64,000 nt of DNA from Streptomyces adelaidensis (GTDB lineage: Bacteria > Actinomycetota > Actinomycetes > Streptomycetales > Streptomycetaceae): positions 17,129 through 81,128 of the forward strand of contig NZ_JAEMUX010000037.1 in NCBI RefSeq assembly GCF_016598475.1. Direction: 5' to 3'. The translations under genes and the position numbers were made by a program. The notes below the pieces were generated by a model that saw only the letters and a program-made list of their open reading frames with translations, made no database searches and was not told the origin of the DNA. The number at the start of each line of letters is the position of its first letter. The first letter of the stretch is position 1. Positions 32,465 through 39,783 of the stretch are shown one piece after another.

Positions 32465-33073
32465 TCAGGGAGCGAGCACCCCGAAAAGCGCCCGTACACA
32501 CAGGTCCCGCACCTGTTCCCGGGTCAGCTCCGAACCCCTCAGCCACTCCAGACAGACCGCTGTCGTGAAGGACAGCCACCCGCGCACGGCGAGCCGCATC
32601 TCCGTCCGGCGGTCGAGCGCCGCCGCGAACTCGGCGTCCGACGCCAGCGCCGCGAGGACCTGTGCCTCCTGTGCGGCCAGGGCGCGTTGGTAGACCTTGC
32701 GGACGGCCTGGTCGCCGGTGGCGTCGGCGCGATGGAAGGCCCGGAAGCCGTGGGCGTGTTCCTCGACGTACACGAGGAACACGTCGAGTCCGTTGGCCAG
32801 TCGCTCGCGCGCCGACCGGCCGGGGGCGGGGGCCATCGTCCGCAGCATCCGCTCGCTCTCGCGCCGCACGACGGCCGCGAAGAAGTCCCGTTTGTTCGGG
32901 AAGTAGTGGTAGAGCAGGCCCCGTGAGACGCCGGCGATCTCGGCGACCTGCTCGATCCACACGTCGTCGTACGGGCTCTCCGAGAACAGCCGGGCCCCGA
33001 CCGCGAGGAGTTGCTCCCGGCGTTCCTCGGTACTGAGCCGACGACGCGGGCGCTCCCCCTGCTTGGCTGCCAT
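32465..33073 (-). CDS. TetR-family transcriptional regulator of the adjacent P450
   Basis: 202 residues. DNA-binding domain STEERREQLLAVGARLFSES, VAEIAGVSRGLLYHYFPNKRDFFAAVV. The C-terminal domain is helical with FHRADATGDQAVRKVYQRAL. It is divergent from the cytochrome P450 across 127 nt, which contains two oppositely oriented copies of TTGAACCCG-GT, a likely operator pair. By analogy with other TetR-P450 pairs it probably represses the P450 and itself, perhaps sensing a fatty acid or hydrophobic substrate. Confidence 0.92.
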   Translation of the reverse strand: MAAKQGERPRRRLSTEERREQLLAVGARLFSESPYDDVWIEQVAEIAGVSRGLLYHYFPNKRDFFAAVVRRESERMLRTMAPAPGRSARERLANGLDVFLVYVEEHAHGFRAFHRADATGDQAVRKVYQRALAAQEAQVLAALASDAEFAAALDRRTEMRLAVRGWLSFTTAVCLEWLRGSELTREQVRDLCVRALFGVLAP

Positions 33074-33085
33074 GGCGGCACCTTA

Positions 33086-33142
33086 CTTGACGCGGGTTCA
33101 ACAACGGGATGAGACTGAGCGCGTTATTGAACCCGAGTACAA
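33086..33142. promoter_or_regulatory. Inverted pair of TetR-type half-operators
   Basis: GGGTTCAA (33094-33101) and TTGAACCC (33127-33134) are arms of two longer related sites, TTGAACCCGCGTCAAG (minus) and TTGAACCCGAGTACAA (plus). They lie between the divergent TetR and P450 genes. Confidence 0.6.
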
Positions 33143-33200
33143 CAGCTTCGACGTGGCGCGCGATGCCGTGCGGTGGCGTGCGCACTAGGGAGACGTGGTC

Positions 33201-34724
33201 ATGACGGCGACGACAGGGGCCACGGCTGTCAGGGGTTTCCGCAGCGCCGAGCTGGGCTGGCCCGAGCTGCACCGCATCCCGCACCCGCCGTACCGGCTCC
33301 CCGTCGTCGGCGACGCGCTCGGCAGCAACCCCCGGGCCCCGATCCAGGACTCGCTGCGCCTCGGGCGGCGGCTCGGGCCGATCTTCCGGCGCAAGGCGTT
33401 CGGCAAGGAGATCGTGTTCGTGGGCGGTGCCGGGCTCGCGGCCGAGATGGCGGACGAGGCGCGGTTCGCCAAGCATGTGGGCCTCGGCGTCGCCAATCTG
33501 CGGCCGGTGGCCGGGGACGGGCTCTTCACCGCGTACAACCACGAGCCCAACTGGCAGCTCGCGCACGACGTATTGGCGCCGGGCTTCAGCCGGGAGGCCA
33601 TGGCCGGCTACCACCCGGTGATGCTCGACGTCGCCGAGCGGCTGACGGAGCACTGGGACGCGGCGGGCGCGGCGGGCAGGGCCGTGGACGTGCCCGGCGA
33701 CATGACCAAGCTGACCCTGGAGACGATCGCCCGCACCGGCTTCGGCCACGACTTCGGCTCCTTCGGGCGCACCCGGCCGCACCCCTTCGTCGCCGCGATG
33801 GTGGGCACCCTGACGTTCGCGCAGCGCCGCAATGTCGTCCCCGACCCGCTGGCCCCGCTACTGCTGCGGAGCGCCACACGGCACAACCAGGCGGACATGG
33901 CGTACCTGAACGACACCGTCGACGCGGTGGTGCGGGCGCGCCGGTCGTCCGGTGGCAGCGGTGGTGGTGGTGACCTGCTCGATCGGATGCTGGAGACGGC
34001 GCATCCGGAGACCGGGGAGCGGCTGTCCGCCGAGAACGTCCGCCGGCAGGTCATCACCTTCCTGGTCGCGGGCCACGAGACCACGTCGGGCGCCCTCTCC
34101 TTCGCCCTGCACTACCTGGCCCAGCACCCGGACCTGGCCGACCGCGCCCGCGCCGAGGTGGACCAGGTGTGGGGTGACACCTCGCGGCCCGGATACGAAC
34201 AGGTGGCCAGGCTGCGGTATGTGCGCCGGGTGCTCGACGAGGCGCTGCGGCTGTGGCCGACGGCGCCCGCGTTCTCCCGGGAGGCCCGCGAGGACACCGT
34301 GCTGGGCGGTGTCCATCCGATGCGGCGGGGCGCGTGGGCGCTGGTGCTGACGGCGATGCTGCACCGGGACCCGGAGGTGTGGGGCGCGGACGCCGAACGG
34401 TTCGACCCGGACCGCTTCGACGCGGCGGCCGTACGCGCCCGGCCCCCGCACACGTTCAAGCCGTTCGGCACGGGTGCGCGGGCCTGCATCGGCCGCCAGT
34501 TCGCCCTGCACGAGGCCACGCTGGTCCTGGGGCTGCTCCTGCGCCGCTACGAGCTGCGGCCGGACCCGGCGTACCGGCTGCGGGTGGCCGAGCGGCTGAC
34601 CCTGATGCCGGACGGGCTGCGGCTGAACGTGGACCGGCGGGTGGGTGGCGCGGGTGCCGATGCCGAAGCCCCGCAGGTGTCGTCGTCGCCGTCAGGCTGT
34701 CCAGTGACCGGGGCGGGTGACTGA
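33201..34724 (+). CDS. CYP102-like cytochrome P450, haem domain only
   Basis: 507 residues from ATG 33201, with GGGAG 8 nt upstream. All P450 landmarks are present: I-helix AGHETTSGALSF (~291), E-x-x-R in LDEALRLWPTAP, and the haem loop FKPFGTGARACIGRQFALHE with Cys ~429. The haem loop and the N-terminal half (GDGLFTAYNHEPNWQLAHDV, FSREAMAGYHPVMLDVAERL) closely follow the Bacillus P450 BM3 (CYP102A1) haem domain. BM3 is fused to a diflavin reductase; here the protein ends after a short linker, so it needs separate redox partners. Substrates of this group are medium/long-chain fatty acids. It is controlled by the divergent TetR gene and overlaps the next convergent gene by 33 nt. Confidence 0.92.
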   Translation: MTATTGATAVRGFRSAELGWPELHRIPHPPYRLPVVGDALGSNPRAPIQDSLRLGRRLGPIFRRKAFGKEIVFVGGAGLAAEMADEARFAKHVGLGVANLRPVAGDGLFTAYNHEPNWQLAHDVLAPGFSREAMAGYHPVMLDVAERLTEHWDAAGAAGRAVDVPGDMTKLTLETIARTGFGHDFGSFGRTRPHPFVAAMVGTLTFAQRRNVVPDPLAPLLLRSATRHNQADMAYLNDTVDAVVRARRSSGGSGGGGDLLDRMLETAHPETGERLSAENVRRQVITFLVAGHETTSGALSFALHYLAQHPDLADRARAEVDQVWGDTSRPGYEQVARLRYVRRVLDEALRLWPTAPAFSREAREDTVLGGVHPMRRGAWALVLTAMLHRDPEVWGADAERFDPDRFDAAAVRARPPHTFKPFGTGARACIGRQFALHEATLVLGLLLRRYELRPDPAYRLRVAERLTLMPDGLRLNVDRRVGGAGADAEAPQVSSSPSGCPVTGAGD

Positions 34725-35552
34725 GGCCGGCAGGCGGGTTCCGGCGCTGCCGCGTGCCGCGTTGACCTGGGGCTGGGTGAGGAAGAAGGCGCCGGTCAGG
34801 TCCGCGTCGGTGAGGTCGGTGTCGCGGAGGTCCGCGCCTATCAGGTCGGCGCCGCGCAGATCGGCACCGGTCAGGTCGGCGGCTATGAGGTAGGCGCCAC
34901 GGAGGTCGGCCTTGCGCAGGTCGGCTCCTTCGAGGCGGGCGCCGATGAGGTCGGCGCCCCGGCGGTTCCGCTTGCGTCCGGCGCCGGCCCGCATGAGTTC
35001 ACTGGTCTTCAGCAGCAGTTCGTTGACCTGCCGGCGGTGCGCGCCGACATCGGTCGCCGCCAGCTCCTCGGCCGTCTGTGCGGCGAGCCGCTCGCTCTCG
35101 GCCAGTGCCCGGCGCAGGCCGGCGTGCAGCGAGCGGGCCGCGGCGAGGGTCAGCGCCTCGGTCAGGTACCAGAGCAGCTCATGGAGTTGGCGGACGACCG
35201 GGAACACGTCGGACATCCGCCGGGCGTGCTCGGGGCCTCCGCTACGCCAGTCCCGGCCGCCGAAGGTGACCTGGGAGACCCGCTGTCCGGCGCCGAAGCA
35301 GTCGTAGACCGTACAGCCGGTGAAGCCCTCGCCCCTGAGCCGGGTGTGGATCCCGCACCGGAAGTCGTCCCCGAGGTTCCCGCACGCCTTGCCGGCCGCC
35401 TTGTCGACGGCGAAGTCCGCCGAGGCGGTGAAGGGCAGCGCCACACAGCACAGTCCGAAGCAACTGCCGCAGTCCGCCCGCAGGTCACTCAGGTCGAGCA
35501 GGTCGCGCGGGGTGGGGACGCCATCGGATCTTTGTTCCATACGGTTCACCAT
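34692..35552 (-). CDS. Cys-rich domain fused to pentapeptide repeats
   Basis: 286 residues. The N-terminal ~85 residues hold a cysteine cluster (DCGSCFGLCCVALPF, KACGNLGDDFRCGIH, GFTGCTVYDCFGAGQ) that resembles YkgJ/UPF0153-type iron- or zinc-binding modules. A helical middle (LLWYLTEALTLAAARSLHAG) follows. From ~195 about 14 pentapeptide units A-D-L-x-x (ADLIGARLEGADLRKADLRG, then ADLTGADLRGADLIGADLRD) form a right-handed quadrilateral beta-helix. Some pentapeptide proteins mimic DNA and protect gyrase, but this fusion has no assigned role. No strong ribosome site is seen before ATG 35552; ATG 35540 is an alternative. Confidence 0.85.
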   Translation of the reverse strand: MVNRMEQRSDGVPTPRDLLDLSDLRADCGSCFGLCCVALPFTASADFAVDKAAGKACGNLGDDFRCGIHTRLRGEGFTGCTVYDCFGAGQRVSQVTFGGRDWRSGGPEHARRMSDVFPVVRQLHELLWYLTEALTLAAARSLHAGLRRALAESERLAAQTAEELAATDVGAHRRQVNELLLKTSELMRAGAGRKRNRRGADLIGARLEGADLRKADLRGAYLIAADLTGADLRGADLIGADLRDTDLTDADLTGAFFLTQPQVNAARGSAGTRLPASVTRPGHWTA

Positions 35553-35664
35553 AACGAGAACTCACCGATGAGTTTTCAGGGCTGGAGGGGTCTCTCATAC
35601 AACCGAAAACAAGCACTGCTACCACTGAGGTGGACACCTCGGACGCATCCCCTGAGGAGACATC

Positions 35665-35862
35665 ATGTGCACCCACCGGCCCGCCTGCCCCACCGCCGAC
35701 CGCTCCGACCACCACACCGCCGTGATCGTCTCCGCCCATCCCGAGCAGGGCTGGAGCCTCCTGTGCAACGGCACCGTCGTCTTCGACGACACCGGCGAAC
35801 TCCTGCCGGACGGCAGCGTCGTCGCCCCGCTGCGCGGGCTCACCCAGGCGCTGGCCGCCTGA
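35665..35862 (+). CDS. DUF5999 family small protein
   Basis: 65 residues matching the actinomycete DUF5999 family: MCTHRPACPTADRSDHHTAV at the start, with two Cys and a His, then PEQGWSLLCNGTVVFDDTGE, LLPDGSVVAPLRGL. The cysteine-histidine N-terminus may bind metal. The function is unknown; these proteins are widespread in Streptomyces. TGAGGAGA precedes ATG 35665 closely. It is divergent from the pentapeptide gene. Confidence 0.9.
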   Translation: MCTHRPACPTADRSDHHTAVIVSAHPEQGWSLLCNGTVVFDDTGELLPDGSVVAPLRGLTQALAA

Positions 35863-35895
35863 GCCCAGCCGTCCGCCCCACTGTCAGCCCCGCCG

Positions 35896-36414
35896 TCACT
35901 CCCGGCCCAGCTCCAGCCGCCAGTCGTTCGACATGCTCCAGTGGCCCTTCGGGTACTCCACGCAGACCTCGCCGAGCAGGGTGAACCCGGCCTTGCGGCA
36001 CACCGCGTTCGACGCGGTGTTCGCCACCCGGGGCAGCGCGTGCAGATACCGGTGCGTGCGCGTGTCCCGCGCCACGTCGGCGACCGCGCGGGCGGCCCGC
36101 GCGGCGAGGCCCCGGCCCTGGAACTCGGGCAGCACCCCCCAGCCGGTCTCCCATACGGTCTCGCCCCGCCAGATGTGCTCCCAGTAGCCGATCGAGCCGA
36201 CGCTCTCGCCGGTGCCGGCCAGCGTGATCCGGTACATCCGCCCGGCGGCCACTTCGAGATAGCGGCGGTGCCGCGCGGTGAGTTCCTCCCGGGTCTCCGG
36301 GCCGCCCAGGTGCTCCGTCATCCGGGGGCTGTTGATCCGCCGGAGCAGCCAGAAGTCGTCCTCCGACCACGGCTCGAGGCGCACCGCGCCCGGCCCGCCC
36401 CGCGCGCCGGTCAC
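35896..36414 (-). CDS. GNAT-family N-acetyltransferase (RimJ/RimL-like)
   Basis: 172 residues. RimJ/RimL-type GNAT pattern: VRLEPWSEDDFWLLRRINSP at the N-terminus, SVGSIGYWEHIWRGETVWET for strands 2-4, GVLPEFQGRGLAARAARAVA as acetyl-CoA motif A, and NTASNAVCRKAGFTLLGEV as motif B. It may acetylate a protein N-terminus or a small molecule. Its start overlaps the stop of the PIG-L gene by 4 nt, so the two are coupled. Confidence 0.88.
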   Translation of the reverse strand: MTGARGGPGAVRLEPWSEDDFWLLRRINSPRMTEHLGGPETREELTARHRRYLEVAAGRMYRITLAGTGESVGSIGYWEHIWRGETVWETGWGVLPEFQGRGLAARAARAVADVARDTRTHRYLHALPRVANTASNAVCRKAGFTLLGEVCVEYPKGHWSMSNDWRLELGRE

Positions 36415-37154
36415 CGGGCGAACACCTCGAACGCCACGGCCGGCCGCCCGCCGAACCGCTCCCCCGTGCTCCGCGTGTGACCGGTGAGGAACTCCCGCAC
36501 GTACGTCTCGGGGTCCTCCTTGGTCAACACCTCCAGGTAGGTGCGGTGTTCGAGCAGGGAGGCGACCGCGCGGTCGAGGCCGGGGGTCGCGTCGACGGCG
36601 TGGGTGGGGGTCGAGGAACCGGCGACCGCGACCCAGCGGACGCCGTCCCAGGGCGGCAGGCCCTGCTCGACGAGCTCGGGAAAGATCCAGCGGTTCCCGG
36701 CGTCACCGGCGGCGTCGAGCGTGGCGCGGCCCACGGCGACGTGGTCGGGGGTGTTCCAGACGACTCCGCCCCAGGTGTCGCGGTGGTTGAGCGTGATGAG
36801 CAGCTCGGGGCGGTGTCTGCGGATGGCGGCCGCGATGTCCCGGCGCAGCGCGATGCCGTACTCGATGACGCCGTCCTCGTGGTCGAGGAACTCGACCTCC
36901 GACACGCCGACGACGGCCGCACTCGCCCGCTGTTCACGCTCGCGCAGCGGGCCGCACTCGGCGGGCGGCAGGGTGTCGATGCCGGCTTCGCCACGGGTCG
37001 CCAGGACGTACGCGACCTCGCGGCCTGCGTCGGTCCAGGCGGCGATCGCCGCCGAGCAGCCGTATTCGAGGTCGTCGGGGTGGGCCACCACGGCGAGGGC
37101 GCGCCGCCAGTCCTCGGGCATGGGGGCGAGCCGGTCGAGCTGGGAATCGGTCAT
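36411..37154 (-). CDS. PIG-L/LmbE-family N-deacetylase
   Basis: 247 residues. The zinc site is in AVVAHPDDLEYGCSAAI (A-H-P-D-D) and the second His in NTPDHVAVGRATLDAAG; TLNHRDTWGG is the third conserved segment. The family includes MshB and Mca of mycothiol metabolism, GlcNAc-PI deacetylase and enzymes of antibiotic tailoring. The sequence is shorter than MshB (~300 residues), so a general N-acetyl-sugar deacetylase is likelier. It is coupled (4-nt overlap) to the downstream GNAT gene: a deacetylase with an acetyltransferase, possibly acting on the same class of amine. Confidence 0.88.
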   Translation of the reverse strand: MTDSQLDRLAPMPEDWRRALAVVAHPDDLEYGCSAAIAAWTDAGREVAYVLATRGEAGIDTLPPAECGPLREREQRASAAVVGVSEVEFLDHEDGVIEYGIALRRDIAAAIRRHRPELLITLNHRDTWGGVVWNTPDHVAVGRATLDAAGDAGNRWIFPELVEQGLPPWDGVRWVAVAGSSTPTHAVDATPGLDRAVASLLEHRTYLEVLTKEDPETYVREFLTGHTRSTGERFGGRPAVAFEVFAR

Positions 37155-37197
37155 TTCCGCACACTAACCCCGGGCACTGACATCAACGGGCCGTCGC

Positions 37198-38499
37198 TCA
37201 CTCCTCGTCGCGCGTCAGCGCCAGCAGCCGGTCCAGCACGCGCGGCCCGCCGGCCCGTACTCCGTCGTGCTCGAACTCGTCCGTCACCCAGGTGCGCAGG
37301 CCCCGGATCGAGCGGGCCGTGCGGAGCGAGTCGGCGGTGTCGACGTACATGTCGTCGTGGTAGATCGCGGCGGCGACCGGGACCTCGTTGGCGGCGAGGC
37401 GGGCCGGGTCGTACAGGGGTGCCCAGCCGGTGCGGACGGCCAGTTCCTCGGCGGTGTCGCGCAGGGGGCGCAGGGCCGGGTCGGTGTCGAAGGTCCAGGG
37501 ATGGATGGACTCGCCGGTGAACAGGATGGGCCCGTCCCCGGTGAGGGTCTTGGCGGCGTCGAACTGCGGGAACTCCCCACGCACCCGTTCGGCGGACCAG
37601 GCGGTGGGGCGCTCGCCCCGGCCGTAGCAGGCCTCGTGGACGAGGGCGTAGAGCGGATGCCCGGCGAAGGAGAGCAGTCCCTGGACCTGCTCCTGGAAGG
37701 CGTCGGAGAGGGCGGGGCCCCGCGGGGTGCGGACGAAGGCGTCCTCCAGCAGGAAGTGCAGCCGGTGGCTGCCGTCGCTCCGGCCGAGAAGGATACCCAG
37801 GGACTGGAAGGCCTCGACGGTGAGCCGGTGACCGTTGTGCGGGACGGGCTCGTGTTCGAGGAGGTGTTCGGCGATCCGGCGGGCCCGCTCGACGTCCTGC
37901 GGGTAGCGCGCGTAGTGGGCGGCGACCTTGCGTTCGACGCGCGGGTAGGCGGCGCGGTAGACGTCGTCGGCGTGGCCGTCCAGGGTCGGCAGTCCGCCGG
38001 TGATGACGGCGGTGCTCAGGCCCTCGGGCGCGATGGACAGGTAGGTGACCGCGCAGAAGCCGCCGAAACTCTGGCCGAGGACGGCCCAGGGGGCGCCGCC
38101 GGTGACCTCGGGGCGGATGGCCTCGCAGTCGCGGACGATGGAGTCGGCGCGGAAGTGGGCGAGGCAGTCGGCCTGTTCGCGGGGGCCGCCGCGCAGCGGG
38201 AGGCTCTGGCGGTTGGCGGGCGTGGAGGCGCCGGTGCCGCGCTGGTCCAGGAGCAGGACCCGGTACTCCTTCAGGGCCCGCTCCAGCCAGGCCTCACGGC
38301 CGACGAAACGATTCGCTCCGAAGCCGGGGCCGCCCTGCAGATAGACCAGCCAGGGCAGTTCGGCGTCCGCCTTGTCGCTCGCGACGACCTCACGGGCGTA
38401 GAGCTCGATCCGCTCCCCCGCCGGGTCGCCGTGGTCGAGGGGGACGGCGAAGCGGCGGTCGGTGAGGACGACTCCGGGCTGCCGGTAGCTGACGGACAA
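37198..38499 (-). CDS. Proline iminopeptidase-like alpha/beta hydrolase (S33)
   Basis: 433 residues. Alpha/beta hydrolase with oxyanion-hole segment LVYLQGGPGFGANRF, the S33 signature VLLLDQRGTGASTP, and the nucleophile elbow AVLGQSFGGFCAVTY. The late acid/His region is AAIYHDDMYVDTADSL and WVTDEFEHDGVRAGG. The length and LQGGPG motif match bacterial prolyl aminopeptidases that remove N-terminal proline from peptides. There is no signal peptide, so it is cytoplasmic. It precedes PIG-L by 44 nt on the same strand. Confidence 0.9.
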   Translation of the reverse strand: MSVSYRQPGVVLTDRRFAVPLDHGDPAGERIELYAREVVASDKADAELPWLVYLQGGPGFGANRFVGREAWLERALKEYRVLLLDQRGTGASTPANRQSLPLRGGPREQADCLAHFRADSIVRDCEAIRPEVTGGAPWAVLGQSFGGFCAVTYLSIAPEGLSTAVITGGLPTLDGHADDVYRAAYPRVERKVAAHYARYPQDVERARRIAEHLLEHEPVPHNGHRLTVEAFQSLGILLGRSDGSHRLHFLLEDAFVRTPRGPALSDAFQEQVQGLLSFAGHPLYALVHEACYGRGERPTAWSAERVRGEFPQFDAAKTLTGDGPILFTGESIHPWTFDTDPALRPLRDTAEELAVRTGWAPLYDPARLAANEVPVAAAIYHDDMYVDTADSLRTARSIRGLRTWVTDEFEHDGVRAGGPRVLDRLLALTRDEE

Positions 38500-38630
38500 C
38501 AGGGCTCCTTGAACGGAACGGATTCCAGGCCGTGGTCCAGTCCAGCACAGATTCTTCGCCCGGCCGAGCCCCGTGGATCAAGAATTCTCGCTGACCGCCC
38601 GATCAGTACGCCGGCCCCGGCGCTCGGCGG

Positions 38631-39671
38631 CTACTGAACCGCCGCTCGGCGCGACGCGAGGCTGGAGCGCCGCACCACCAGCTCCGGCTGGAGGACGACG
38701 CGCCGGTGTTCGTGCGGGGTGGGCGCGGTCTCGGCCTCGGTCTCCTCCAGGAGCAGTTCGGCGGCGAGCGCGCCCATGGTGACGGCGGGCTGCCGTACGG
38801 AGGTGAGGGGGACGGCGGCCGCGGCGGCGAACTCGATGTCGTCGTAGCCGACGATGGCGAGGTCGTCCGGGACGCTCACGCCGGCCGCGTACATGGCCTG
38901 GAGGACGCCGAGGGCGAGCAGGTCGTTGGCGCAGAAGACGGCGGTGGGGCGGTCGGCGAGGCCGAGGAGGCGGGCGCCCGCGTCGCGGCCGGCGGCCACG
39001 TCGAGGCGCTCGGTGGGCAGTTCGCGCAGGGCCTCGGCGCCGAGTCCCGCCTCGTGCAGGGCGCTCAGGGCGCCCGTACGGCGGTCGCGGACCTGGTTGA
39101 GACCCGCCGGGCCGCTGACGTACGCGATGGAGCGGTGGCCGGCGTCGATCAGATGCCGCACGGCGAGTGCGCCGCCCGCGACGTCGTCGACGGATACCGA
39201 GCACTCGGTGGTGCCCTCGGCGACCCGGTCTACGAGGACGAAGGGGATGCCGTGGCGGCGGAACGCCGCGATGTTGCGTCCGGTGGCGTCGGCGGGCGTC
39301 AGCAGCACACCGCGCACCCGCTGTTCGGCGAAGAGCGAGAGGTAGTCGGCCTCCTCGCCCGCGCTCTGCGCGCTGTTGCAGACCATCACGCCGAGCCCGG
39401 CGTCGCGCGCGGCCCGCTCGGCACCGCGCGCGACGTCGACGAAGAAGGGGTTGCCCATGTCGAGCACGAGCAGCCCCATGATCCGGCTCCGCCCGGCCCG
39501 CAGCTGGCGCGCCGACTCGCTGCGGACATAGCCGAGGCGGTCGATCGCGGCCAGCACACGGGCCCGGGTCCCGGAGGCCACCGAGTCCGGCCGGTTGATG
39601 ACGTTGGACACCGTGCCGACGGAGACTCCGGCGGCGGCGGCGACGTCCTTGATACCCACCGGCTGCGACAT
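38631..39671 (-). CDS. LacI-family regulator, probable L-rhamnose repressor
   Basis: 346 residues from ATG 39671, with GGAGGT 10 nt upstream. The N-terminal LacI helix-turn-helix (GIKDVAAAAGVSVGTVSNVI) and hinge are followed by a periplasmic-binding-protein-like sensor (LLVLDMGNPFFVDVARGAE, PFVLVDRVAEGTTECSVSVD, AIVGYDDIEFAAAAAVPLTSV). It is the last gene of the leftward rhamnose transport operon. Palindromes of LacI type (TGAA-N2/4-TTCA) flank both promoters at 46398-46576, so it most likely represses the whole regulon until rhamnose or a phosphorylated intermediate binds. The effector is inferred, not shown. Confidence 0.85.
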   Translation of the reverse strand: MSQPVGIKDVAAAAGVSVGTVSNVINRPDSVASGTRARVLAAIDRLGYVRSESARQLRAGRSRIMGLLVLDMGNPFFVDVARGAERAARDAGLGVMVCNSAQSAGEEADYLSLFAEQRVRGVLLTPADATGRNIAAFRRHGIPFVLVDRVAEGTTECSVSVDDVAGGALAVRHLIDAGHRSIAYVSGPAGLNQVRDRRTGALSALHEAGLGAEALRELPTERLDVAAGRDAGARLLGLADRPTAVFCANDLLALGVLQAMYAAGVSVPDDLAIVGYDDIEFAAAAAVPLTSVRQPAVTMGALAAELLLEETEAETAPTPHEHRRVVLQPELVVRRSSLASRRAAVQ

Positions 39672-39783
39672 CGGACGGGGACCTCCAGGAAGGTACGGAG
39701 CGGCGGGCATACGTTCACATTACCGTCGGGGCCGCCGTGTGAACGGCCCGGTCAGGCACGGGAACGTATCCCTCGTACGGGAA

